From Bacteroidales bacterium (GTDB taxonomy: Bacteria; Bacteroidota; Bacteroidia; Bacteroidales; UBA7960), in contig PWJZ01000070.1 in the NCBI GenBank assembly GCA_003559855.1, positions 1-54,446 on the forward strand: a DNA stretch of 54,446 nucleotides. The letters are read 5' to 3'. Both the position numbers and the translations under genes were made by a program. Shown piece by piece: positions 30,120-39,357 of the stretch; the stretch's first letter is position 1; each line of letters begins with the position of its first letter. The notes beneath the pieces are model-generated. The model was given only the letters and a program-made list of their open reading frames with translations, made no database searches and was not told where the DNA came from.

Positions 30120-30617
30120 CTATTTAACCCTGGGATATTCAACAACCTCAAGGTTATCAATTTTTTCGCCCCTGATGGTTAACCTGATAAATGTGATTAC
30201 CTGATGGCTGCCGGACTTGCCTGCGGCGCCGGGATTTATGTATAACAGATCATTTTGCTGATCGTGCATTACTTTCAAAATATGTGAATGCCCGCAAACA
30301 AACAAATCCGGCTTTTCTTGAATGATGAGGCGAAAAACATCGGAATGGTACCGTCCGGGGTAGCTGCCGATGTGGACCATAATCACTTTTATCCCTTCAC
30401 AGTTAAATATTTGTTGCCCGGGAAATTCAGAACGTATCCATTGTCCGTCAATATTGCCGTAAACTCCTTTCAGAGACTTGACCGATCTTAGATGATGAAC
30501 GACATCCGTTGAACCAAAATCGCCGCAATGCCAAATTTCATCACATGTTTCAAATATCTCAGGAATCATTGGATGAAAATAACCGTGAGTGTCGGATAAT
30601 ATGCCTATTTTCTTCAA
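30120..30617 (-). CDS. YfcE/MJ0936-type metallophosphoesterase
   Basis: A 165-residue cytoplasmic phosphodiesterase or phosphatase with a two-metal site: Asp9 and His11 in SDTHG, Asp33 in CGDFG, Asn in YGNIDG, and His residues in VHIG and CGHSH. Small enzymes of this family cleave various phosphodiesters in vitro; the natural substrate is unknown. It is transcribed on the opposite strand to rimO and ends 61 bp from it. Confidence 0.88.
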   Translation of the reverse strand: MKKIGILSDTHGYFHPMIPEIFETCDEIWHCGDFGSTDVVHHLRSVKSLKGVYGNIDGQWIRSEFPGQQIFNCEGIKVIMVHIGSYPGRYHSDVFRLIIQEKPDLFVCGHSHILKVMHDQQNDLLYINPGAAGKSGSHQVITFIRLTIRGEKIDNLEVVEYPRVK

Positions 30618-30836
30618 GGTTTATAGTATTTTATTTTCAAAGGTTTGAAAACGGTTATAAAAACAGGACTTTATCAGCAAAAATCAAGTGGCAAACAAAT
30701 ATACACAATTGCACATTCATTACATTTTTGCCATTTAAAACAGGTTAAACCTGATAAACAAAAAATGCAAATTACAAAATAAATCCTTCGTTAAAAAACA
30801 TAAATTTGTAATTTAGCCCCTTTGTATTTCCTTTTA

Positions 30837-30844
30837 TACTTTTG
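30837..30844 (+). promoter_or_regulatory. -7 element of the hpt promoter
   Basis: TACTTTTG matches TAnnTTTG 23 bases before the hpt ATG. The nearest upstream TTG (30806-30808) is 28 bp away, longer than usual. Confidence 0.35.
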
Positions 30845-30867
30845 TAATATTATATCGTCAATATCAA

Positions 30868-31407
30868 ATGAAAAAGCTGAAAATAAGGGATAAGGTTTTT
30901 GTTAAGTGTATAGACCATGCTGAAATTCTTGCTGCTGTCAAAAGGCTTGCCAGTGAACTCAACAGGGATTACAGTGAAGATATACCTGTTTTTGTGGGTA
31001 TTCTCAACGGGGCTTTTATGTTTGCCGCCGATCTTCTCAGGGAATTTGAAGGGTTATGCGAAATAACATTTATTACAGTGGCTTCATATAAAGGAACTGA
31101 ATCCACGGGTGAGGTTAAAATATTGTCAGACTTTGTCAAGGACATAAAAAACCGCAGGGTAGTGATTCTTGAAGATATCGTTGACAGCGGAACAACTATC
31201 AGTTATATGCTTGATGAAATGTATAAATACCGGCCAAAAGATGTTAAGGTTGCAACCTTGCTGCTTAAACCCGATGCTCTGGAAATCGATGTAAAACCTG
31301 ATTATGTGGGAATTGAAATACCGGATGAGTTCATTGTGGGTTATGGATTGGATTATGATGGTTATGGACGTAATAACAAAGACATATATAAGATCACAGA
31401 TAATTAA
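30868..31407 (+). CDS. hpt: hypoxanthine phosphoribosyltransferase
   Basis: It salvages hypoxanthine (and often guanine) with PRPP to give IMP or GMP. The 179 residues contain the PRPP-binding motif VVILEDIVDSGTT (about 98-110) and the flexible-loop region TVASYKGTESTGEV. The purine-pocket segment PDYVGIEIPDEFIVGYGLDY is near the end. It leads a compact unit with adk and obgE. Confidence 0.93.
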   Translation: MKKLKIRDKVFVKCIDHAEILAAVKRLASELNRDYSEDIPVFVGILNGAFMFAADLLREFEGLCEITFITVASYKGTESTGEVKILSDFVKDIKNRRVVILEDIVDSGTTISYMLDEMYKYRPKDVKVATLLLKPDALEIDVKPDYVGIEIPDEFIVGYGLDYDGYGRNNKDIYKITDN

Positions 31408-31444
31408 AGCTTTTGTATAAATTAATACTTAATAATAAGCGGTT

Positions 31445-32032
31445 ATGTTGAATATTGTAATTTTTGGTCCTCCTGGTTCGGGAAAAGGTACGCAATCAGA
31501 AAAGATTGCCGAAAAGTACCGGTTGATTCATTTATCTACCGGCGATCTGCTCCGTGAGGAGATGAAGAAAGGTTCAGATTTGGGCATAAAGGTGAAGAAC
31601 TATATTAATAAAGGTGAGCTTGTACCGGATGAAATTATTATTGAAGAGCTTCATCTAAAGGTGTCGGAACACAAAAATGCCAAGGGTTTTATTTTTGATG
31701 GTTTTCCGCGGACAATAGTACAAGCTGAAATGCTTGACGAAATGCTCAGTAAAAAGGATATTAAAATTGACATTGTTCTGAATATTCAGGTTGAAGAGGA
31801 AGAGCTTGTCAGCAGGATGATGGGAAGAGCGAAAGATTCAAATCGTTCGGATGACAAGGAAGATGTTATTTACAAGCGTATAGATATTTATAAGGAACAA
31901 ACTTTTCCTTTAATAAAGTACTATAAAAACCAGGGGAAAATAGTTAACATAGATGGTATGGCGGAGATCGGCAAGGTCTTTGAAAAAATTTGTCATGCAA
32001 TTGATATTTATAATTCCGTGAAGGACCGGTAG
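31445..32032 (+). CDS. adk: adenylate kinase
   Basis: It equilibrates ATP plus AMP with two ADP. At 195 residues it is the short type with a reduced lid and no zinc-binding cysteines. The P-loop is GPPGSGKGT (8-16). The AMP-binding DLLREEM and FDGFPRT motifs and the lid MGRAKDSNRSDD are present. It lies 37 bp after hpt and 42 bp before obgE. Confidence 0.95.
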   Translation: MLNIVIFGPPGSGKGTQSEKIAEKYRLIHLSTGDLLREEMKKGSDLGIKVKNYINKGELVPDEIIIEELHLKVSEHKNAKGFIFDGFPRTIVQAEMLDEMLSKKDIKIDIVLNIQVEEEELVSRMMGRAKDSNRSDDKEDVIYKRIDIYKEQTFPLIKYYKNQGKIVNIDGMAEIGKVFEKICHAIDIYNSVKDR

Positions 32033-32074
32033 ACATCTGGCGTGATTGCTTTTTAAAGGATAAAGTAATTATTA

Positions 32075-33064
32075 ATGACCTCGTCCAATTTTATAGATTA
32101 TGTAAGGATTTGCTGCCGTTCGGGCAAGGGCGGTGCGGGTTCGGTACATTTTCACAGGGCCAAGTTTATTCCAAAGGGAGGTCCGGACGGTGGCGACGGT
32201 GGCAGGGGAGGAAGTGTTATTGTCAAAGGAAACAAACAGCTGTGGACGTTGCTTCATCTTAAATATTCAAAACATGTCATTGCAGGCGACGGGCAGCCGG
32301 GCAGCGGTAATAACCGCACCGGGGTTTCAGGAAAGGATGTTGTTGTCGAAGTGCCGGCAGGTACGGTAGTGAAAAGTGCCGAAACCGGTGAAATGATATT
32401 TGAAATTACGCAACATAATGAAACCAGAATATTGTTGGAGGGAGGGCGCGGCGGACTGGGCAACACCCGTTTTAAATCGGCGGTCAATAAAACACCACGC
32501 TTTGCCCAGCCAGGAGAACCAGGAACAGAAAAATGGATGATATTTGAACTTAAAATGCTCGCGGATGTCGGCCTGGTTGGATTGCCAAATGCAGGAAAAT
32601 CAACACTGCTTTCCGTACTCTCTGCCGCAAAACCCAAAATAGCCGATTATCCCTTTACAACCCTTGTGCCCAACCTAGGTATTGTCCCTTATTATGATAA
32701 CCGCTCATTTGCTATGGCTGATATACCCGGTATAATTGAAGGTGCACATGAAGGTAAAGGATTAGGTCATAGATTTTTAAGGCATATTGAACGAAATGCA
32801 GCCCTGCTGTTTATCATACCAATCGATACTGAAAGTATCGCAAATGAGTATGAATTGCTTCTCGATGAACTAAAGCAGTATAACCCCGAACTCTTGGATA
32901 AAGAAAAAGTGCTTGCTGTAAGTAAATGCGACCTGATTGATAAAAAAGAAATATCTGTGATAAAGAAAAAAATTCCTGAAATTGAAACGGTATTTATTTC
33001 TGCACATGAAAATTTCGGTTTGAATGAATTGAAGGATTGTTTGTGGAAAAAGCTTAATGAATAA
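32075..33064 (+). CDS. obgE: Obg GTPase
   Basis: A ribosome-associated GTPase involved in 50S assembly and stress control. The Gly-rich Obg domain (1-158) contains the repeated GGPDGGDGGRGG loops. The G domain follows with GLPNAGKST (169-177), the switch region TTLVPNLGIV, DIPG and SKCDLID. At 329 residues it lacks the C-terminal extension of some Obg proteins, as is usual in Bacteroidota. Confidence 0.95.
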   Translation: MTSSNFIDYVRICCRSGKGGAGSVHFHRAKFIPKGGPDGGDGGRGGSVIVKGNKQLWTLLHLKYSKHVIAGDGQPGSGNNRTGVSGKDVVVEVPAGTVVKSAETGEMIFEITQHNETRILLEGGRGGLGNTRFKSAVNKTPRFAQPGEPGTEKWMIFELKMLADVGLVGLPNAGKSTLLSVLSAAKPKIADYPFTTLVPNLGIVPYYDNRSFAMADIPGIIEGAHEGKGLGHRFLRHIERNAALLFIIPIDTESIANEYELLLDELKQYNPELLDKEKVLAVSKCDLIDKKEISVIKKKIPEIETVFISAHENFGLNELKDCLWKKLNE

Positions 33065-33136
33065 AGTGTAGTGAACATTTTTATGGTTATTGGGGTTTGA
33101 TAAAAGAAAATGTATTATTAATTATATTTTGAAGTC

Positions 33137-33733
33137 ATGATTGAGTGGTTGATTAATGCTGATGTTGAATTGTTTCTGTTTTTGAATAGTTTCAATTCCA
33201 ATTTTTTTGATTTTGTAATGTTCTGGATCAGCGAAAGGTTTATATGGATACCGTTTTATGCATTTTTGCTTTTCTTGCTCGCAAAGCATTATAAATGGGA
33301 AGTTCTGGCGATAATTGTTTTTGTGACCTTGTTGATAACAATAACCGATCAATCATCAGTACATCTGTTTAAGAGGGTTTTTATGCGTTGGAGACCTTGT
33401 TTTAACCCGGAAATAAAAGATATGGTACATCTTGCTTATGACACATGCCGTGGCAGCTATGGTTTTGTTTCTTCCCACGCTGCCAACAGCTTTGCTTTTA
33501 GTTGCTTTATTATATATTTTCTTTATAAAAAAGTAAAGTATATCGTACCGGTTATGATTATTTGGGCTATGTTGAAAAGCTACAGCAGGATATATCTTGG
33601 TGTACATTATCCCGCCGATATTGTTGTAGGCGCAATGCTTGGAATCGTCTCTGCCTTTTTGGTGATATTATTGTATGTATTTGTCAAAAAAAATGTTTTT
33701 CCCTTCATTAAAAAGAATATTACTGGAAAATAA
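33137..33733 (+). CDS. PAP2-family membrane phosphatase
   Basis: A 198-residue protein with five or six membrane helices and the three PAP2 signature motifs: KRVFMRWRP, SSHAANS and SRIYLGVHYPAD. These build the vanadium-haloperoxidase-like site of lipid phosphatases. Possible substrates are undecaprenyl diphosphate, phosphatidylglycerol phosphate or lipid A; the sequence does not decide. It lies 72 bp after obgE on the same strand. Confidence 0.88.
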   Translation: MIEWLINADVELFLFLNSFNSNFFDFVMFWISERFIWIPFYAFLLFLLAKHYKWEVLAIIVFVTLLITITDQSSVHLFKRVFMRWRPCFNPEIKDMVHLAYDTCRGSYGFVSSHAANSFAFSCFIIYFLYKKVKYIVPVMIIWAMLKSYSRIYLGVHYPADIVVGAMLGIVSAFLVILLYVFVKKNVFPFIKKNITGK

Positions 33734-33804
33734 GGTGATTTGAAGAGCAATGTTTTCCAATTCCATCTGTGCCGGATCAGGTCTTATGGTAATCCGCTCT
33801 ATTT

Positions 33805-33990
33805 TTAATCTGTAACAGCCGGCAGATTATTTTTGCTTATAAGATTTTCAACCTTATTTTTCAATGAACGACAAGTTTTTTCTGACCATGATAAAAGGTC
33901 TGTATGATTAATTTTCATTTTCAGCCTGCACAAATCGTTATAAAGCTCCAAAAAATAAACATATAAATTAATTGATAATTTTTTATAATA
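33805..33990 (-). CDS. possible small protein opposite parA
   Basis: A minus-strand ORF of 61 residues from ATG 33990, with a mixed hydrophobic and charged composition (INLYVYFLELYNDLCRLKMK, then a Lys-rich half). The frame is open further upstream into the parA start, but the ATG at 33990 keeps it clear. It has no known family, and chance cannot be excluded. A divergent pairing with parA is possible. Confidence 0.22.
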   Translation of the reverse strand, partial: YYKKLSINLYVYFLELYNDLCRLKMKINHTDLLSWSEKTCRSLKNKVENLISKNNLPAVTD

Positions 33991-34038
33991 TTGCATTTCA
34001 GCGGTTATTTGTGCTTTATAATCCAAAAATTCAACTTT

Positions 34039-34803
34039 ATGGCAAAAGTTATAGCTGTCAGCAATCACAAGGGTGGTGTAGGTAAGACCACATCTGCAAT
34101 AAATATAGGTGCGGGTTTGGGTTTGAAAGGTAAAAAAGTATTGTTGATTGACCTTGATTCACAGGCAAATTTAAGTCAAAGTTTGGGTATCGAGGAGCCC
34201 GAATTTCATATTTATGGTGCCATTAAGGGCCGTTATCCTTTACGGCCGGTTGAGGTATTTAAAAATTTGCATGTGGTTGCTTCGGTAAGTGAGCTTTCGG
34301 CAGCCGAGCCGGAGCTTACGGCAGAAGCAGGTCGTGAATTTATATTGTCGGAACTGCTTGAACCTGTTGTTGAAGATTATGATTTTGTATTTATCGATTG
34401 TCCGCCATCGCTGGGTTTATTTACAATAAATGCTTTTACTGCCGCTGATGAGATTTACATACCTATGCAGGCGCAATATCTTGCTTTACAGGGGATAGGG
34501 AAGCTTCTCGGCTTGAAAGAGGTTATTAAGAAACGCATGAACAAAAAGCTTAATATTGGCGGTGTTTTTATAACCCAGTTTGATCGCCGGAAAGTTCTTA
34601 ACCGTTACGTGCTGGAAACTATCATGTCGCATTTCGGCGATAAGGTTTTCAAAACCCATATTCGTAACAATGTAGCGCTGGCAGAAGCACCCAATGCAGG
34701 AGTGGATATATTTCGCTACCAGAAGAACAGCATAGGTGCTGCCGATTACAGGCGATTAACCCAAGAGATATTAAACAGGTATAAACAGGGATCGGCCAGT
34801 TGA
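34039..34803 (+). CDS. parA: ParA/Soj-family ATPase
   Basis: A 254-residue ATPase of the ParA/MinD superfamily. The deviant Walker A motif HKGGVGKTT (residues 10-18) holds the signature Lys. LIDLDSQANLSQSLG and FIDCPPSLGLF follow. The start is set at ATG 34039, directly before AKVIAVSNHKGG; an in-frame ATG 16 codons earlier adds sequence foreign to the family. No parB lies next to it. It could still serve chromosome segregation, or position another cargo. Confidence 0.88.
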   Translation: MAKVIAVSNHKGGVGKTTSAINIGAGLGLKGKKVLLIDLDSQANLSQSLGIEEPEFHIYGAIKGRYPLRPVEVFKNLHVVASVSELSAAEPELTAEAGREFILSELLEPVVEDYDFVFIDCPPSLGLFTINAFTAADEIYIPMQAQYLALQGIGKLLGLKEVIKKRMNKKLNIGGVFITQFDRRKVLNRYVLETIMSHFGDKVFKTHIRNNVALAEAPNAGVDIFRYQKNSIGAADYRRLTQEILNRYKQGSAS

Positions 34804-34806
34804 ATA

Positions 34807-36396
34807 TTACAACATTGCCATAAGCTGGCTGGCAATAATCATAAACACCAGGGCAACCGGATAAACTGTTGCATATCCAATGGCAGGGGCATCGGTTTTT
34901 GAACGTGAATCTATGGCAGCCAAACCCGGTGTGCTGGTCATACTGCCCGCAATAACACCCAGCAACAGTGCAAAATTAATTTTAAGGATATACCTTCCAA
35001 AAAGTATGCTTATTACCAGGGGAACTACCGTAATGGTTGCTCCTATAAAGAAAAGGTTCCATCCATAGTTTGCAAAAGCATCGACAATGTGAGCTCCCGA
35101 ATGTGTGCCTACGGTGGCTAAAAATAATAACAGACCTAATTTTCGTAATAACTGGTTGGCTGAACCTGACATTGCCCATATTATAGGGCCTGTTTTTCCA
35201 AGATTGCTTAAAATAATTGCCGTTGTAAGAATACCGCCCGTTATACCAAGCGAAAAATCAAATAAACCGAAAAAAGGAATATTCAGCGAGCCTATCAATA
35301 TACCTATAACTATACCAAGCGAAACGGGAAGAAAATTTGTTTCGCTGAGCCTCCTTTCTTCATTACCCAAAAGCTTCATAACTTTACCTATGTTTTCATT
35401 GTCGCAGGCAACCATTACCTTGTCGCCAAAGCGTAAAGTGCTGTTGCCGTCAGGAGTAAGGTCAATATCGCTCCGGCGAATACGGGTAATCGTTGCATTA
35501 TGATATCCCGTGAGATTTAATTCTTTTAAGGGTTTGTTTATTACACTTTTGTTTGTTACCAAAATCCAGTTAACAGTGTAATCGCCCGAAAGCGGAAGCT
35601 TTTCTTCTGTCGGCTTTCCTATCAGAAATTCAATTTTTGCAAGTGCTTCGGCTGTGCCCACGACTTTTATTATGTCGCCAACATGAAGCCTGGTTTTATC
35701 GTTGGGCGTTACGGTCTTATTTTTATGCTTTATACGCGATATGACAGCATGCGTCATGCTGCCTATTTCCAGTTCATGGATCGTCTTACCGTCAATATTC
35801 TTGTTTTCAACAACGAAATTTCTATTGATAACTTCAGGGTGTTTACTTTCCCGCTGTTTTTTATAGTCTTCCTCTTCCTTCTTCATATCTATTTTCAAAA
35901 TATTGGAAAAAAATGTAAGGAAAAGGATCACCCCAATTACACCGACCGGATAAGCAACACCATACCCGATCGAAACGAGCGGTGAATCTGTGGCATCTAT
36001 AGCCGCGGCTAACCCCGTGGAGCTGGTCAACGCCCCGGTAAACACCCCTATGCCAAGACTGATTTCAATACCGAAATATTTTGAAAAACCCACACCTAAC
36101 AAAGCAGCAGAGATTATAAGTAATAAACAGATATAAATAAGCTTTCTGCCCATCTTTTTAAATGCATCAAAAAAACCCGGACCTGCCTGCATACCAACTG
36201 TAAAAATGAAAAACACCAGGCCTATGGTCTGAAACTCAATAGGTACTTCAAATCCAAGATGACCCAAAAAAAGTGCAACGAAAATTACTGCAGACAGGTC
36301 AAGTGAAAGACCTTTGACTTTCAAGTTACCTATAAAAAGTCCTATGGTTATGATCAGAAAAAGGGCAAAATAACCCTCATGAAATATACCGGGCAT
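34807..36396 (-). CDS. YidE/AspT-type transporter with two RCK_C domains
   Basis: A 529-residue inner-membrane protein. Two repeated halves each have about five membrane helices and a GxxTSSTGLAA-like or GSMTSTPGLAA loop (GALTSSTGLAAAI and AGSMTSTPGLAAI). Two cytoplasmic RCK_C/TrkA-C ligand-binding domains lie between them (about 205-350). This is the architecture of the AspT/YidE/YbjL family, which includes the aspartate:alanine antiporter. The substrate here is unknown. It faces parA tail to tail with 3 bp between. Confidence 0.85.
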   Translation of the reverse strand: MPGIFHEGYFALFLIITIGLFIGNLKVKGLSLDLSAVIFVALFLGHLGFEVPIEFQTIGLVFFIFTVGMQAGPGFFDAFKKMGRKLIYICLLLIISAALLGVGFSKYFGIEISLGIGVFTGALTSSTGLAAAIDATDSPLVSIGYGVAYPVGVIGVILFLTFFSNILKIDMKKEEEDYKKQRESKHPEVINRNFVVENKNIDGKTIHELEIGSMTHAVISRIKHKNKTVTPNDKTRLHVGDIIKVVGTAEALAKIEFLIGKPTEEKLPLSGDYTVNWILVTNKSVINKPLKELNLTGYHNATITRIRRSDIDLTPDGNSTLRFGDKVMVACDNENIGKVMKLLGNEERRLSETNFLPVSLGIVIGILIGSLNIPFFGLFDFSLGITGGILTTAIILSNLGKTGPIIWAMSGSANQLLRKLGLLLFLATVGTHSGAHIVDAFANYGWNLFFIGATITVVPLVISILFGRYILKINFALLLGVIAGSMTSTPGLAAIDSRSKTDAPAIGYATVYPVALVFMIIASQLMAML

Positions 36397-36467
36397 ATGA
36401 TCGTATATGATTAGTTATGTTTATATTAGCCTCCCGGAAATATCCGGTTTACAATAAACTCCGGTTA

Positions 36468-36475
36468 CAAAGTTA
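36468..36475 (-). promoter_or_regulatory. -7 element of the YidE-like gene
   Basis: TAACTTTG on the minus strand matches TAnnTTTG about 70 bases before the ATG at 36396. No TTG lies at the right distance upstream. Confidence 0.3.
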
Positions 36476-36519
36476 ATCTTTCTTTGATTTTTTGCTGATT
36501 AAATATAAGTTTTCTCATT

Positions 36520-37779
36520 ATGATAACGAATATTTTATTGTTTCTTTCAACGGTGATACTTCTCAACGTGTATGCATTCCGTGGAATATGCATACTTGCC
36601 GGCATGTTGAAAAACAACTGGCTAGGTAAGATAATCATCCGTTCTTATTTCATAATAGATATTTTGTTTATAATATTTTCCCTGGTCTGGATAATTATTG
36701 TCAGATACTCTGAATGGCATGATTTTGTCAGGTACAGAAATTATTTTTATATATCCGGTGCTTTTGCGTTGATATATTTTCCCAGATTTGCTTTTGTGCC
36801 GTTTGTTTTTATCAATGATTTAAAAACTTTTTTTGTTTTTTTAACGAGAAAGGCGATATATCCTTTAAAAAATCTGTTTGGCAGGCTGAAAGGCTTTTCT
36901 GTTGCCGGGCTGTTATTATCTTCGGGTTTGCTGGTAAGTACAGCGGTTTTTTTAATGGTTGTTTATGGCATATCAATTGGCAAGACCAATTTTAAAATTA
37001 ACGAGGTTGAGATTCATTTTGATGCATTGCCGTCATCTTTTGACGGGCTGACGATTGCGCATATTTCGGATACTCACCTGGGGAGTTTCAAATGCAAAGA
37101 TAATGTTATCAGAGGGCTGAATAAAATAGCTTGTCAGGAACCCGATCTGATATTGTTTACCGGCGATCTGATAAATAATGAAGCCGTTGAAGCAGCACCT
37201 TTTATAGATGCTTTCAGTGATCTTGAGCCTCCATATGGGAAGTTTTCGGTTTTAGGCAATCATGATTTGGGTGATTACCGGCGGTGGTATATGATTGAGG
37301 AGAAAGATCCGGATATGGATGCTGTCGTGGAGGTTTACAGGAAAATGGGTTTTGACTTGTTGCGCAACCGTCATGTTTTTCTTTATAATGGTGGGGATTC
37401 TATAATGATTGCCGGCGTTGACAGTTGGGGGCTTCCTCCGTTCGAAAAGGCAGGCGACCTTAAAGAGGCTTTGTCGCCACACCATAACTATGAATTTATT
37501 ATTTTACTTTCGCATGATCCTTCACACTGGGCTGAAAAGATTCAGGGCAGAGAAAATATCCGTTTGACTTTATCGGGTCATACCCATGGTATGCAATTCG
37601 GGATCAACATATGCGGCATACGCTGGAGCCCGGCTAAATATTACATCCCATACTGGAAAGGACTTTACCGGTATAACGGGCAGTATTTATACGTCAATCC
37701 GGGCTTCGGATTTGTAGGGATGCCGCTAAGGATCGGCATGCCACCCGAGATAACCATGATCACCCTGAAAAAAGAATGA
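36520..37779 (+). CDS. membrane-anchored metallophosphoesterase
   Basis: A 419-residue protein: four hydrophobic helices (about residues 1-24, 40-65, 78-110 and 128-155), then a calcineurin-like phosphoesterase domain. Its metal ligands lie in HISDTHLG, FTGDLIN, LGNHDLGDY, LSHDPSHW and SGHTHGMQFG. This is the YkuE/YaeI-like arrangement, with several members acting on lipid-linked phosphates. The domain may face the periplasm or the cytoplasm; topology cannot be settled by eye. It is divergent from the YidE-like gene. Confidence 0.88.
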   Translation: MITNILLFLSTVILLNVYAFRGICILAGMLKNNWLGKIIIRSYFIIDILFIIFSLVWIIIVRYSEWHDFVRYRNYFYISGAFALIYFPRFAFVPFVFINDLKTFFVFLTRKAIYPLKNLFGRLKGFSVAGLLLSSGLLVSTAVFLMVVYGISIGKTNFKINEVEIHFDALPSSFDGLTIAHISDTHLGSFKCKDNVIRGLNKIACQEPDLILFTGDLINNEAVEAAPFIDAFSDLEPPYGKFSVLGNHDLGDYRRWYMIEEKDPDMDAVVEVYRKMGFDLLRNRHVFLYNGGDSIMIAGVDSWGLPPFEKAGDLKEALSPHHNYEFIILLSHDPSHWAEKIQGRENIRLTLSGHTHGMQFGINICGIRWSPAKYYIPYWKGLYRYNGQYLYVNPGFGFVGMPLRIGMPPEITMITLKKE

Positions 37780-37849
37780 CCGGCTTCTGCATAATGGCTT
37801 AATGCCAGGGCATTTTATCATACGGTATTTGTTCAATATTTCAAACCGT

Positions 37850-39178
37850 TCAATAAAGCCTTTCAAACACAACAAGGAAACTGTCGGAAAAATGAGTTTG
37901 CCTCAGTTGGTCGCGAAAAGATTCGGCACTTGTGCGGCTTTCAAACTGGCCTATAATGATACGGTATATCTTTTGCCCGTTTATGTGGCTTACATTAATG
38001 AAGACAGGCTTTTCAAATTGTTCTTCGTATGCGCCGGCAAGATTTTGCAAGTTGTCGGTGTTGACATAACTTGCCACTTGTACCCCGAAACCTCTTGGTT
38101 TTATGTTCTCAAGCATTTTAGTGTAAAACCCGGAGCTTAATTTTGTTATGTCAGGTATGGCTTTTTCATCGGGAGTTGCCGGTGTTGGATATTTTTCCTT
38201 TTCTGGTTCGGGTTCGGCAATATGTTTATCAGATAAAAGATCTTCTTCAATATCCTTAACGGAAGACGGTTTTTTGCCGGCAACCCGCTTGTCGGAAGAA
38301 AAGAAAGCTGCGATATCGAGCATATCTTCATCAGCTTTTTTTATTTCAGGTTCTTTTTTCTTTTCAGCAGTTTCTGCTTCAGCTAAAAGGGTTTTTGCTA
38401 TATCCAGGTCAACTTGAGCGGCATCGTGATTGCCTGTATTTTGCCTGGCCTTTGCCCTGGCCGTGTAGGCATTGCTGTTATCGGGAGAGAGCTCAATGCA
38501 ACGGTTAAGGTCTTGTATGGCTGCATAGCTGTTTTGTAAACCTATCCTGGCAAGGCCGCTGTAGTAATATACCGATGGATTGTCAGGCATTATTTTTTTT
38601 GCACTGTCAAGGTCTTTAACAGCCTCTTCATACTGCCCTACATGATAGAGAGCTTTACCCCTGTAAAGAGGCGTTTTGTCAAAATCGGGGTTTAACCTGT
38701 AGGAAATATCAAGGTCCTGCAGAGCTCTGCCATACTCTCCTATCATAAGATATGTCTTTCCGCGTTGAAAGAAAGAAATAAAATCGGGGTTCAGCCTTAT
38801 TGCAATGGTTAAATCCTGTGCCGCTTCATTATAATCACCCTTGCCGTATTTGGCAAGCCCCCTGAAATAATGAGCCTGATCAGAATACCCGGGATCAAGC
38901 TCAATGGTTATGGTAAAATCCTTAATAGCACCTTCATAATCGGATAACTCCGTCCTTGTAAGACCACGATACAAAAAAGCCTTGGTGTAAATGGGATTAA
39001 TCTCTATGGCCTTGTTAAACGATTCAAGGGCATTTTCATAGTTTTTGTCAATACCATATTGAACTCCCCGGTTGAAAACTTTTCTCGAACGGCTTATATC
39101 CTCCCCGGATGGCTGTGCGCTTGAAAAGCCCGTAAAGAAGAAAAAAATGATAAATATTGATAAGATGTTGCGGTACAT
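37850..39178 (-). CDS. TPR protein with C-terminal SPOR domain
   Basis: A secreted protein of 442 residues with a signal peptide (MYRNILSIFIIFFFFTGFSS, then AQ). Its eight or so TPR units (about 35-285) are followed by a charged low-complexity linker (about 285-355) and a SPOR domain (about 360-440: GFGVQVASYVNTDNLQ to RDQLRQTHFSDSFLVVF). SPOR domains bind denuded peptidoglycan at division sites, so a cell-wall scaffold role is likely. The start is ATG 39178; an ORF from 39277 would have to begin upstream of the promoter. Confidence 0.85.
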   Translation of the reverse strand: MYRNILSIFIIFFFFTGFSSAQPSGEDISRSRKVFNRGVQYGIDKNYENALESFNKAIEINPIYTKAFLYRGLTRTELSDYEGAIKDFTITIELDPGYSDQAHYFRGLAKYGKGDYNEAAQDLTIAIRLNPDFISFFQRGKTYLMIGEYGRALQDLDISYRLNPDFDKTPLYRGKALYHVGQYEEAVKDLDSAKKIMPDNPSVYYYSGLARIGLQNSYAAIQDLNRCIELSPDNSNAYTARAKARQNTGNHDAAQVDLDIAKTLLAEAETAEKKKEPEIKKADEDMLDIAAFFSSDKRVAGKKPSSVKDIEEDLLSDKHIAEPEPEKEKYPTPATPDEKAIPDITKLSSGFYTKMLENIKPRGFGVQVASYVNTDNLQNLAGAYEEQFEKPVFINVSHINGQKIYRIIIGQFESRTSAESFRDQLRQTHFSDSFLVVFERLY

Positions 39179-39219
39179 GACATTGAGTTTAGTTAAATAG
39201 ATTATTGTTGTTGCAATAA

Positions 39220-39249
39220 CAAAAATATACAAAAAGCCTTTAGCTTCAA
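39220..39249 (-). promoter_or_regulatory. Bacteroidota-type promoter of the TPR-SPOR gene
   Basis: On the minus strand TTG (39249-39247) is followed after 19 bp by TATTTTTG (39227-39220). It lies 42 bp upstream of ATG 39178 and supports that start. Confidence 0.65.
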
Positions 39250-39357
39250 TGATAAATGAAGATGGATTTATCAACAATGATGTTAATAACTGTTTTTATC
39301 ATTTCAATATTAAGTCAATGAATATATTATTTGATTATGAGTGGTTTTGCAGGGATA

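Noticed and set aside
37802-38140. 112-residue plus-strand ORF
   Set aside because: Antisense to the SPOR domain of the TPR-SPOR gene, whose frame is clearly coding.
39179-39277. Longer start of the TPR-SPOR protein at 39277
   Set aside because: A good promoter lies at 39220-39249 and the signal peptide begins at ATG 39178.
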